Source: an uncultured Burkholderiales bacterium (GTDB taxonomy: Bacteria > Pseudomonadota > Gammaproteobacteria > Burkholderiales > Casimicrobiaceae). Taken from it: a stretch of DNA of 64,000 bases. Position numbers and translations under genes: made by a program. This document shows, piece after piece, positions 8,896 through 17,764 of this stretch; positions within the stretch are counted from its first letter, which is position 1, and each line of letters starts with the position of its first letter. The notes beneath the pieces are model-generated. The model saw only the letters and a list, made by a program, of their open reading frames with translations, had not been told where the DNA came from and ran no database searches. The stretch is taken from the NCBI GenBank assembly GCA_937944385.1, contig CALDYQ010000009.1, positions 1 through 64,000 of the forward strand, written 5' to 3'.

Positions 8896-10923
8896 ATGTC
8901 AGGGACGTCAGACGGTGATCATCCGCCACGCGGCCCGGGCTTCTGGGTCGCGCTCGTGTTTTCTGCCTTTCAACTCTGGATGGCGGCGTTTCACCCGCTG
9001 TCGAGCCAGGTCATCCGCGGACTGCATGTGGCCTTCGTGCTGCTCCTGATCTTCCTGCTCTTCCCTCCGTTCAAGGACAGCCCACGCTGGGCAGGGCCTG
9101 GCCGCATTCTCGGGTGGGTGCTCGGGCTCGCGGGGTTCGCCACAGGTCTCTACCAGTGGGTCTTCGAAGCCGATCTCACCCAGCGCGCCGGTGACCTGAC
9201 ACCGGCTGACTGGGTGATCGGCATCACGGCTGTCGCCCTCGTCTTCGAAGCCGCACGCCGCGTGATGGGCCTGGGCCTGCCGATCATCTGCGCGATCTTC
9301 CTCGCCTATGCCCTGTTCGGCAATCACTTGCCAGGAATGCTCGCTCATCGAGGTTACGGGCTCGATCAGGTCGTCGCCCAACTCGGCTTTGGCACCGAGG
9401 GCATCTACGGCACGCCGACCTACGTCTCTTCCACCTTCATCTTCCTGTTCATCCTGTTCGGCGCCTTTCTCGAACAGGCCGGAATGATCAAGCTCTTCAA
9501 CGACTTCGCGATGGGCACCGTCGGACACACCCGCGGCGGCCCCGCCAAGGTCTCGGTCGTGTCCTCCGGCATGATGGGCACGATCAATGGCTCGGGTGTA
9601 GCCAACGTGGTCACGACGGGCCAGTTCACGATCCCGCTCATGAAGCGCTTTGGCTACTCGCCAGCGTTCGCGGGCGGTGTGGAAGCCACCTCCAGCATGG
9701 GCGGCCAGATCATGCCGCCCGTGATGGGCGCGGTGGCCTTCATCATGGCCGAGACGATCAACGTGCCCTACGTGAAGATCGTGCAGGCTGCAGTGATCCC
9801 GGCCATTCTCTACTTCGTGACCGTATTCTGGATGGTGCATCTGGAGGCCGGCCGCAAGGGCCTTTCCGGCCTCGCCAAGGAGGACTGCCCGAACCCATGG
9901 ACGGCTGTGCGTGAGCGCTGGTATCTGCTGCTGCCGCTCGCAGGGCTGGTCGCGCTCCTCTTTTCTGGCTTCACCCCGCTCTTCTCCGGCACCGTAGGCC
10001 TTGCCCTCACGGTGGTGCTGATCTTCGGTGCCGCGGTCGCTTCGGGGGTGCGCGGCACGGCGCTGCGGGTGCTCTTCTGGCTGCTGCTCGGCTTCGCCTG
10101 CGCTGGCTTCGTGCAGTTCGGCGTCATCGCCTTCGTCGCTACGATTGCCGTTCTGGTGACACTGTCGTTCTTCGTCCGCTCGGGCGGCGATACCCGGCGC
10201 CTCGCAGTCGATGCGCTCGTCAACGGCGCACGGCATGCGCTGCCGGTGGCGATTGCTTGCGCACTGGTCGGCGTCATCATCGGGGTCATCAACCTGACGG
10301 GCGTGGCCGCCGAGATGGGGGGCTACATCATCGGCATCGGCCGCAAGAGCCTGTTCCTCGCGCTCTTCCTGACCATGCTCACCTGCCTCGTCCTCGGCAT
10401 GGGCATTCCAACGATCCCGAACTACATCATCACGAGCTCGCTCGCCGCCCCGGTTCTGCTCGAACTCGGAGTCCCCTTGATCGTCTCGCACATGTTCGTC
10501 TTCTACTTCGGCATCATGGCGGACCTGACCCCACCGGTCGCGCTGGCGGCCTTTGCTGCAGCGCCCATCGCACGGGAACGTGGCCTGCTCATCAGCATGC
10601 AGGCGCTCCGGGTGGCCATCGCGGGTTTCATCGTGCCTTACATGGCGGTCTACAGCCCGGCGCTCATGCTGCAGGGCGACAGTCCGCTTGCCACTGCCTA
10701 CGTGGTGTTCAAGGCGCTCGTCGCCATCGGCCTGTGGGGAGCCGCGGCCATTGGCTACCTGTTCGCTCCGCTTCGCGCGTGGGAGCGTGTCTTCGCCTTT
10801 GCTGCGGCCAGCTCCCTCGTCGTCGCCCTGCCACTCACCGACGAGATCGGCCTTGGAGGCGCCCTGCTCTTCCTCGGCTGGCACCTGTGGCGAACGCGCG
10901 CCGCGCGAGCGCAGACGGCGTAA
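8896..10923 (+). CDS. TRAP transporter permease, fused 4TM/12TM protein
   Basis: 675-aa multi-TM protein; GTVGHTRGGPAKVSVVSSGMMGTINGSGVANVVTTGQFTIPLMKRFGYSPAFAGGVEATSSMGGQIMPPVMGAVAF and MGIPTIPNYIITSSLAAPVLLELGVPLIVSHMFVFYFG. Confidence 0.95.
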   Translation: MSGTSDGDHPPRGPGFWVALVFSAFQLWMAAFHPLSSQVIRGLHVAFVLLLIFLLFPPFKDSPRWAGPGRILGWVLGLAGFATGLYQWVFEADLTQRAGDLTPADWVIGITAVALVFEAARRVMGLGLPIICAIFLAYALFGNHLPGMLAHRGYGLDQVVAQLGFGTEGIYGTPTYVSSTFIFLFILFGAFLEQAGMIKLFNDFAMGTVGHTRGGPAKVSVVSSGMMGTINGSGVANVVTTGQFTIPLMKRFGYSPAFAGGVEATSSMGGQIMPPVMGAVAFIMAETINVPYVKIVQAAVIPAILYFVTVFWMVHLEAGRKGLSGLAKEDCPNPWTAVRERWYLLLPLAGLVALLFSGFTPLFSGTVGLALTVVLIFGAAVASGVRGTALRVLFWLLLGFACAGFVQFGVIAFVATIAVLVTLSFFVRSGGDTRRLAVDALVNGARHALPVAIACALVGVIIGVINLTGVAAEMGGYIIGIGRKSLFLALFLTMLTCLVLGMGIPTIPNYIITSSLAAPVLLELGVPLIVSHMFVFYFGIMADLTPPVALAAFAAAPIARERGLLISMQALRVAIAGFIVPYMAVYSPALMLQGDSPLATAYVVFKALVAIGLWGAAAIGYLFAPLRAWERVFAFAAASSLVVALPLTDEIGLGGALLFLGWHLWRTRAARAQTA

Positions 10924-10940
10924 GGCAGCACGAGGGCGAC

Positions 10941-11414
10941 ATGCTGCCCGAGGCACTCGCGGCAACGGTCGGGCTCTGCCTCGCCGTGGCAACTCGCCCC
11001 GAGCACGCCTCTGCGAGCGAGCATTTTCTGGCCACGCTCCGATTCACGCTTGCCTGGACGCATTCCCGCGAACGGACCCGCTGGGAGGAGGATTACCGGA
11101 TCACGCCGCCGGATCAGCGTGAAGCGTCGCCTCTCCTTCACTTGGTCGAATCACGCGTGAAGGGCTCCGGCGCCGGCGTCGATCCTGGGCCCACTGCCCG
11201 GCTCGAGAACGGGTGGTACCGGGATCGCGCTCGGCGAGCACCCTTGACGGAGCTCGTGCTTGCGCGCTCGGAGCACGTGGCCGATTACGAGCTCTGTGCG
11301 GGTGACACGCGTGAGCGGCTCGAATCACATTGCCTGCCACTCGCCAACTTTCTGCCGAAGTCAGACCCGGACGAAGCCGCGCAATCGGTTCGTCTCTCGC
11401 CGTGCCAACGCTGA
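10941..11414 (+). CDS. DUF1850-type protein, downstream of TAXI-TRAP permease
   Basis: Read within the ORF 10257..11414 frame from ATG at 10941: FTLAWTHSRERTRWEEDYRITPPDQ...LVESRVKGSGAGVDPGPTARLENGWYRDR...LARSEHVADYELCAG, the DUF1850 pattern. Confidence 0.8.
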   Translation: MLPEALAATVGLCLAVATRPEHASASEHFLATLRFTLAWTHSRERTRWEEDYRITPPDQREASPLLHLVESRVKGSGAGVDPGPTARLENGWYRDRARRAPLTELVLARSEHVADYELCAGDTRERLESHCLPLANFLPKSDPDEAAQSVRLSPCQR

Positions 11415-11421
11415 CGACGGT

Positions 11422-12000
11422 CTAATTCGGTGGAGACGATTCGATCACGCAGGACGAGATCGACCTCACCCGTTCGGTCGCGGCGGGAGACGCGCTCAAG
11501 GTTAGGGTCGCACGACGTGCCTCGCCGCCCGGACCCGCGATGTCTCGCTCGCCGCGGCAAGTGTCGATGCCGTCTGCACGTTGGCATGAGAGACGCCAGC
11601 CCGCGCGCTCGAACGGCGCACGCACGAATGCAAGCGGTTCATCCCAGCCTAGCACGAGCCGGTCGCGCGTCGCTGCCTGGTCGCCCGCGATGGCGGTGAC
11701 CAAGAGCCCACGGATCGGTTGTGCGCGGACGAAACGGAATTGACCGCTCGGCACATCGCTCGGCGCGAATCGGCCCGAGACGATGACGTCGCCTGCCGTG
11801 GAGATGGCGTTCAGATCGAGCGCGGTCACTCTCCGAAGCGCCTCGGCGTCGGTGCAGGTGAGCGCTGGATCGAGGCCGAGCGTAAACCGACCCAAGCCGC
11901 CGGTTGCGGTGCAACTCGCGTACGCAGTAGCAAGCAACGCGCAACTCAGCGTCGCGCCGAGGAAACCAAGGAGACATTGACGGAACGAGACGGGACTCAT
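11422..12000 (-). CDS. Hypothetical exported protein
   Basis: 192-aa ORF with N-terminal hydrophobic segment (CLLGFLGATLSCALLATAYA); no family recognised. Confidence 0.55.
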   Translation of the reverse strand: MSPVSFRQCLLGFLGATLSCALLATAYASCTATGGLGRFTLGLDPALTCTDAEALRRVTALDLNAISTAGDVIVSGRFAPSDVPSGQFRFVRAQPIRGLLVTAIAGDQAATRDRLVLGWDEPLAFVRAPFERAGWRLSCQRADGIDTCRGERDIAGPGGEARRATLTLSASPAATERVRSISSCVIESSPPN

Positions 12001-12244
12001 GGCGTGATTATCGATCGGAAGTCACGCCGTGCGAATCGCCCCCCCCGGACACAACCGTCCCGCGCGCCCCGGCGGCACCCGCACAAACACTCATCGACGC
12101 TCGCACGGCGCGAAACTGGCGTCCACGAGGGGATTCGGTCACGTCCCGCAACCCCGGCGCGGTGGCGATTTTGCGCCTCGCCGACGCCTGTCTCATCCTC
12201 ACGCGAGCCAAACCGTTGGCTCGCTTCGTGTCCGCCCCAAACAA

Positions 12245-12267
12245 AAAACGCCGCGTACGCGGCGTTT
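12245..12267 (-). terminator. Intrinsic terminator downstream of tRNA-Glu
   Basis: AAACGCCGCGTACGCGGCGTTT palindrome followed by a T-run when read on the minus strand. Confidence 0.75.
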
Positions 12268-12274
12268 GTGAAAC

Positions 12275-12350
12275 TGGCGTCCCCAAGGGGATTCGAACCC
12301 CTGTTACAACCGTGAAAGGGTCGTGTCCTAGGCCTCTAGACGATGGGGAC
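12275..12350 (-). tRNA. tRNA-Glu (anticodon TTC)
   Basis: Reverse complement GTCCCCATCGTCTAGAGGCCTAGGACACGACCCTTTCACGGTTGTAACAGGGGTTCGAATCCCCTTGGGGACGCCA folds as a cloverleaf; encoded CCA. Confidence 0.97.
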
Positions 12351-12397
12351 CCGGACGCAGGGGACGCAATGACTTGATCTCCTGCAACTGTCTCTCT

Positions 12398-12473
<76 letters not shown>

Positions 12474-12552
12474 AGAGAGCTTCGCATTATAGCGTATATC
12501 GCAGCGGCGCGCACAAGTGCATTCGCAGTGAGGCGATGCGTCGCGAGAAGCC

Positions 12553-12978
12553 TCAATCGCGTAACGCCGTCACCTCGTGCGCAAGCCTCCTCCAAAGGTC
12601 GTCCGGCAGTTCATCTCGAAAGAAGATGCACCAGTGTGCAGCGTGATCTGTTCGTACCGCCATGTACAACGGCGTGAGAAATGCGCGAGTGCCGTTTCGG
12701 GCAAAGGCGACGATCGCAGCCCTGTTCGAGGTTGCTGCCCGTTGCTCGTCGCGCGCGGCCCGCGCGTGCGCAAGGCGCTCGAGGAGCGCCTTGGCCGCGG
12801 CTTCAAACCGCTGATCCTGAGGCGCACCCCGCAGCGTCTTGGTCCCTGCGCGAAGGACCGCGAACGCGGCCAACGTGAGCGCGAAGGCGGTCCACCCCGC
12901 GTGACTGACGGCAGCCAGCACCGCGCCCGCGACCAGCACGAGCGCCGTGACGGCGCGAGACGCAGCGCGCAATCTCAC
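12553..12978 (-). CDS. Small membrane-anchored hypothetical protein, translationally coupled to ppsA
   Basis: Hydrophobic N-terminus [34 protein letters not shown]; proposed GTG start overlaps the ppsA stop (GTGA). Ends [26 protein letters not shown]. Confidence 0.6.
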   Translation of the reverse strand: MRLRAASRAVTALVLVAGAVLAAVSHAGWTAFALTLAAFAVLRAGTKTLRGAPQDQRFEAAAKALLERLAHARAARDEQRAATSNRAAIVAFARNGTRAFLTPLYMAVRTDHAAHWCIFFRDELPDDLWRRLAHEVTALRD

Positions 12979-15419
12979 CCGGCGCGACGCTCGGGAGGCG
13001 CCTTGTCTGCCATGCGCGCGAGCATGAGCCAGGTGTCCACTGCAGCATCCGGGTTGAGCGAGAGTGACTCGATGCCGCGTTCGACCAACCAGGCCGCGAG
13101 GTCGGGGTGATCCGAGGGGCCCTGCCCGCAAATGCCCACATATCGGCCCTTGGCGCGACAGGCGTCGATCGCCATGCCGAGCATCTTCTTCACCGCAGGG
13201 TCACGCTCGTCGAACGTGGTCGCGATCGGGCCGCCGGAGTCGCGATCGACCGCGAGCGTGAGCTGTGTGAGGTCGTTCGAGCCGATCGAGAACCCATCGA
13301 AATATTCGAGAAACTCGTCGGCGAGCAATGCGTTCGAAGGAATCTCGCACATCATGATGAGCCGCAGACCGTTCTTGCCGCGTTCGAGACCATGCCGTGC
13401 CAGCGTATCGACCACGGCTTTCGCCTCCGCGATCGTGCGCACGAACGGGATCATGACCTCGACATTGGTGAGCCCCATTCGATCCCGAACGTAGCGCATG
13501 GCTTCACATTCGAGCGCGAAGCACTCCGCGAACTCCTCGGCGATGTAGCGTGAGGCGCCCCGGAAGCCGAGCATCGGATTCTCTTCGTGCGGCTCGTAGC
13601 GTTCGCCGCCGAGCAGATTCGCGTACTCGTTCGACTTGAAGTCACTCATGCGCACGATGACCGGGCGCGGCGCGAATGCCGCGCCGATCGTGGCGATGCC
13701 CTCGGCCAGGCGCTTGACGAAGTAGTCGCGCGGCGAAGCGTAGCCCGCGATCTTCGCTGCCACCTTCGACTTGAGATCCTCTGGCAACTGGTCGAACTCG
13801 AGCAAGGCCTTCGGATGGACGCCGATCTGACGGTTGATGATGAATTCGAGGCGCGCGAGACCGACGCCGTGATTGGGCACCTGCGAGAACTCGAAGGCGA
13901 GATCCGGGTTGGCGACGTTGAGCATGACTTTGGTCGGCGCAGGCGGCATCTGGTCGAGCGCAACCTCGGTGCGCTCGAAATCAATCTTGCCTGCGTAGAC
14001 GCGACCGGTGTCGCCCTCGGCGCAGCTGACGGTGACCACGTCACCCGCGGTGAGCGCGTCCGTCGCATCCCCGCAACCCACGACGGCGGGGATGCCCAGT
14101 TCACGAGCGATGATGGCGGCATGGCAGGTACGGCCGCCACGATTGGTCACGATGGCCGAGGCGCGCTTCATGACCGGCTCCCAGTCCGGGTCCGTCATGT
14201 CCGCCACGAGCACGTCGCCGGGCTGGACGATGTCCATTTCACTCGCCCGCCGCACGATTCGAACCGGCCCTTGCCCGATCTTCTGTCCGATCGCGCGGCC
14301 ATGAGCCAGCGCCGTGCCGTGCCCGAGCAGGCGGTAGCGCACGAGCGTGCGCTGTGCATCGTTGGACTTCACCGTCTCAGGACGCGCTTGAAGGATGTAG
14401 ATCCTGCCGGTCGAGCCGTCCCTGCCCCACTCGATGTCCATCGGGCGCCCGTAGTGCTCCTCGATGGCGAGGGCATAGCGCGCGAGCGTCTCGACGTCTT
14501 CATCCGACAGGGAAAAGCGGTTTCGATCCTCCGGCGCCACGTCGAGCACCTGCGTCGAACGCCCCGCACGCGCGTCACTGCCGAAGACCATCTTCTGCAT
14601 CTTGCTGCCGAGCGTGCGGCGCAGGATCGCGGGCCGACCCGCGCGCAGCGTGGGCTTGTGCACGTAGAACTCGTCGGGGTTTACAGCCCCTTGCACGACC
14701 ATCTCCCCAAGACCCCAGGACGAGGTGATGAAGACAGCATCCCGGAACCCCGATTCGGTGTCGAGCGTGAACATCACCCCAGAAGAGCCCGTGTCGGAGC
14801 GCACCATCTGCTGCACGCCGGCCGAGAGCGCCACCGGATGTTCGTGATAGCCCGTGTGGACACGATAGGCGATCGCGCGATCGTTGTACAGGCTGGCAAA
14901 AACCCGCCGCACGGCGTCCAAGATCGCCGGCACACCCACGATGTTGAGGAAGGTTTCCTGCTGGCCGGCGAAGCTCGCATCCGGCATGTCCTCGGCTGTC
15001 GCCGAGGAACGAACGGCCCAGCTGATTGGAGCGCCTACTTGCGCTTCGATTTCCTTGACGGCGCGCTCGATCAATTCGACCAGCGCCGGAGACAACGGCG
15101 CCTGCTCGATCCAACCGCGGATCTCAGCGCCTGCCGCCGCAAGCGCGGCCACGTCGTCAACATCCAGCCCCTTGAGGCGGGCATCGATGCGTTCGGTCAG
15201 ACTGTTCTCGGCGAGGAAGCGGCGGAACGCCGTGGCGCTCGTAGCAAAGCCGCCAGGCACAGAAACGCCTTGGGCGGACAGATTGCCGAGCAGTTCGCCG
15301 AGCGACGCATTTTTGCCACCGAACTCGCCGACATCGGTCATACGCAGGTCGTCCAACCAGCGGACGAGCGTGGGGTCGAGCGGTGCGTGCGATGGGGTCA
15401 TTCCAGCCTCGGTGAGCAT
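12975..15419 (-). CDS. ppsA: Phosphoenolpyruvate synthase
   Basis: [13 protein letters not shown]-terminus; phosphohistidine region [29 protein letters not shown]-terminal [21 protein letters not shown]...[13 protein letters not shown]. Confidence 0.97.
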   Translation of the reverse strand: MLTEAGMTPSHAPLDPTLVRWLDDLRMTDVGEFGGKNASLGELLGNLSAQGVSVPGGFATSATAFRRFLAENSLTERIDARLKGLDVDDVAALAAAGAEIRGWIEQAPLSPALVELIERAVKEIEAQVGAPISWAVRSSATAEDMPDASFAGQQETFLNIVGVPAILDAVRRVFASLYNDRAIAYRVHTGYHEHPVALSAGVQQMVRSDTGSSGVMFTLDTESGFRDAVFITSSWGLGEMVVQGAVNPDEFYVHKPTLRAGRPAILRRTLGSKMQKMVFGSDARAGRSTQVLDVAPEDRNRFSLSDEDVETLARYALAIEEHYGRPMDIEWGRDGSTGRIYILQARPETVKSNDAQRTLVRYRLLGHGTALAHGRAIGQKIGQGPVRIVRRASEMDIVQPGDVLVADMTDPDWEPVMKRASAIVTNRGGRTCHAAIIARELGIPAVVGCGDATDALTAGDVVTVSCAEGDTGRVYAGKIDFERTEVALDQMPPAPTKVMLNVANPDLAFEFSQVPNHGVGLARLEFIINRQIGVHPKALLEFDQLPEDLKSKVAAKIAGYASPRDYFVKRLAEGIATIGAAFAPRPVIVRMSDFKSNEYANLLGGERYEPHEENPMLGFRGASRYIAEEFAECFALECEAMRYVRDRMGLTNVEVMIPFVRTIAEAKAVVDTLARHGLERGKNGLRLIMMCEIPSNALLADEFLEYFDGFSIGSNDLTQLTLAVDRDSGGPIATTFDERDPAVKKMLGMAIDACRAKGRYVGICGQGPSDHPDLAAWLVERGIESLSLNPDAAVDTWLMLARMADKAPPERRAG

Positions 15420-15527
15420 GCAAAAACCCTCATTCTATTCAGCGGCGAACAACGCATGCTGCACCGCAACACCCGCGATGAGACGGGCTTGGGAATGTGC
15501 TCGACGTGACCGCGCCGGGACGGCGGC

Positions 15528-15827
15528 TCAGACGATCTCGCTGCGTCGGCCCTGGACCGTCTCGCGCAGCTTTTCGTAGAGCTGCGGATGGTCTTTCTTG
15601 AGGAACTCGATGATCTGGATGTCCTCGCGCTTGACCGAGGTGAGATCGACCCCCTCGACATGGACCAGCCGAAGCAATTCGCTGACAGGCTTCGGCATCT
15701 CGCGACCCGCTTCGTATCGCGACCCGCCGGATTGCGTGACACCGATGGCCGTCCAGAACTCCTCCTGGTTCAGCCCCAGCTTCGCGCGGATTTCGCGCGG
15801 ATTGGCGATTTTTGGAAAGACTCCCAT
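15528..15827 (-). CDS. Helix-turn-helix transcriptional regulator
   Basis: NPREIRAKLGLNQEEFWTAIGVTQSGGSRYEAGREMPKPVSELLRLVHVEGVDL; XRE-like HTH. Confidence 0.82.
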   Translation of the reverse strand: MGVFPKIANPREIRAKLGLNQEEFWTAIGVTQSGGSRYEAGREMPKPVSELLRLVHVEGVDLTSVKREDIQIIEFLKKDHPQLYEKLRETVQGRRSEIV

Positions 15828-15945
15828 AGATTCCGTCTAGAAGTAACCGATTTCCGATGGAAACGAACTTGCCGCCAGCTGCGTGGCATCGTAGCAAGCC
15901 AACGCCCCGTGGCCAGACATGGACTTGCCCCACGCTTGCGCTCGA

Positions 15946-15975
15946 CTCGATCGGACTCGATCGGACTCGATCGGA
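15946..15975. repeat. Three exact tandem copies of CTCGATCGGA
   Basis: 15946-15955, 15956-15965 and 15966-15975 are identical 10-mers. Confidence 0.95.
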
Positions 15976-16079
15976 CCATGCCAGCATGACATTAGCATTC
16001 CGATTGCCTTCGTGCAAGACCGGAAGCCTGAGCAGCCCCGCCGCGCGATGACAGTCCGCGACGATAATCGTCACACAGC

Positions 16080-16928
16080 ATGCGTGAAATCGTGATCGAC
16101 CTCCATTCGCACAGCCACTACTCCGACGGCGTGCTGGCGCCTGCGGCGCTGGTCGAGCTCGCGGCCTCGTCTGGCGTGACGCATCTCGCTCTGACCGACC
16201 ATGATGAGGTTCGAGGCACGGCCGAGGCCATGGACGCGGCGCGCCTGGCCAGGCTCACGCTGATCCCAGGCGTTGAAATTTCGACCGAGTTCGCCGAGCA
16301 GTCCGTGCACATCGTCGGGCTCGGAATCGACCCGACGGAGGCCGCACTCGTCGCGAGATTGGCGGACGTTCGCGCGTGGCGTGAAGAGCGAGCCATTCGG
16401 ATGGCAGAGGGTCTCGCTGCGGCGGGCGTGGTGGGGGCGCTCGAGGGAGCCCGTCATTACGCAGTGAACCCGGAGCTCGTCTCGCGTACGCATTTCGCAC
16501 GCTATCTGGTCGACGCGGGCTACTGCGCCAACAAGGGCGAGGTGTTCGCACGCTTCATGAAGCCTGGCAAGCCTGGCTATGTGCCCCAGCGCTGGTTGCC
16601 CATCGAAGAGGCGGTCGCGTTGATCCGCGGCGCCGGCGGTGTTGCCGTGCTTGCTCACCCGGCGCGTTACGAGTTTGATTCGCCGACGCTCGACGCCCTG
16701 CTCGACCGCTTCATCGCAGCCGGAGGCGAGGCGATCGAGGTCATCTCGGGTGCCCACACCCCTGAAGACTGGGCTCGATTCGGCGCGATTGCCCGGCGTC
16801 GGGGCTTGTTTGGCTCGGTTGCAAGTGACTTTCATGCGCCCACGGAAGGGCGGGTCGGCCTGGGGCAGTTGCCGCGCTTGTCGCCTTCCATTCCACACGT
16901 TCTCGACCGGCTCGAAATCCATGCCTGA
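16080..16928 (+). CDS. PHP-domain phosphoesterase (YciV/TrpH-like)
   Basis: MREIVIDLHSHSHYSDGVLAPAALVELAASSGVTHLALTDHDEVRGTAEA; GVEISTEF; later VASDFHAP. Confidence 0.9.
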   Translation: MREIVIDLHSHSHYSDGVLAPAALVELAASSGVTHLALTDHDEVRGTAEAMDAARLARLTLIPGVEISTEFAEQSVHIVGLGIDPTEAALVARLADVRAWREERAIRMAEGLAAAGVVGALEGARHYAVNPELVSRTHFARYLVDAGYCANKGEVFARFMKPGKPGYVPQRWLPIEEAVALIRGAGGVAVLAHPARYEFDSPTLDALLDRFIAAGGEAIEVISGAHTPEDWARFGAIARRRGLFGSVASDFHAPTEGRVGLGQLPRLSPSIPHVLDRLEIHA

Positions 16929-17742
16929 CCAGCGCACCGTGTTCTTTGTCTCCGACCGCACGGGCATCACGGCCGAGGCGCTCGGCAATTCGTTGCTGTC
17001 ACAGTTCGACGGCTTCTCGTTCCGCCGAGTGACGCTGCCCTTCGTCGACTCTGCAGAAGCCGTGGACCGTGTACTCGCTCAAATCGCAGAGGCCGGGAAG
17101 TCGGGGCGTCGTCCGATCGTGATCAGCTCGATTGTGGATGAGTCGCTCTCGTCCCGCATCCGATCCTGTGACGCGCTCGTTCTCGACTTTTTTCACACGT
17201 TTTTGCTGCCGCTCGAGCAGGAGTTGGGCGTCAAGAGCGCCCACGCGGCCGGCCGCTCTCACGGGCTTCGCGATCCGCGCGAGTATTTCTCGCGGATCGA
17301 AGCCATCAACTTCACGCTCGCCCACGATGATGGGCAGAGCGTGAAGGAGCTGTCGCGAGCACAGGTCATCCTGATTGGCGTTTCACGATGCGGCAAGACG
17401 CCCACCTCCCTGTATCTCGGCTTGCAGTGCGGCATCCGCTGTGCCAACTTTCCGCTCACACCGGACGACTTCGAGCGCGACCAGTTGCCCGATTCGGTGA
17501 AGCCGCACCGAGACCGCCTCTTCGGCCTCACGATCGATCCGGAGCGGCTGTCCGCCATCCGCCAAGAGCGTCGGCCGGATTCCCGCTATGCCAGCCTGTC
17601 GCAGTGCCGGATGGAGGTCGAGGCCGCCGAGCAGCTCATGCGCCGGGAACGGATCCCGTTCCTCAACACGTCCACCCGATCCATCGAGGAAATGGCCACG
17701 ACCGTGCTGCGCGATTTGAAGCTCGAGCGTCACATCTTTTGA
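16921..17742 (+). CDS. ppsR: PEP synthase regulatory protein (bifunctional kinase/pyrophosphorylase)
   Basis: MPDQRTVFFVSDRTGITAEALGNSLLSQF; P-loop-like ILIGVSRCGKTPTSLYLG; overlaps PHP gene by 8 bp. Confidence 0.95.
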   Translation: MPDQRTVFFVSDRTGITAEALGNSLLSQFDGFSFRRVTLPFVDSAEAVDRVLAQIAEAGKSGRRPIVISSIVDESLSSRIRSCDALVLDFFHTFLLPLEQELGVKSAHAAGRSHGLRDPREYFSRIEAINFTLAHDDGQSVKELSRAQVILIGVSRCGKTPTSLYLGLQCGIRCANFPLTPDDFERDQLPDSVKPHRDRLFGLTIDPERLSAIRQERRPDSRYASLSQCRMEVEAAEQLMRRERIPFLNTSTRSIEEMATTVLRDLKLERHIF

Positions 17743-17764
17743 ACGGCAGTTTCCCAACGCTCCG

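Noticed and set aside
8908-10992. 694-aa ORF on the minus strand
   Set aside because: Antisense to the well-supported TRAP permease; His/Asp/Arg-rich off-frame composition.
12203-12224. GCGAGCCAA-ACCG-TTGGCTCGC hairpin near tRNA-Glu
   Set aside because: Clean 9-bp stem but no T-tract and no clear gene context; noted only as part of the tRNA-flank region.
13587-15509. 640-aa ORF on the + strand opposite ppsA
   Set aside because: Shadow ORF opposite a strongly supported gene; no motifs.
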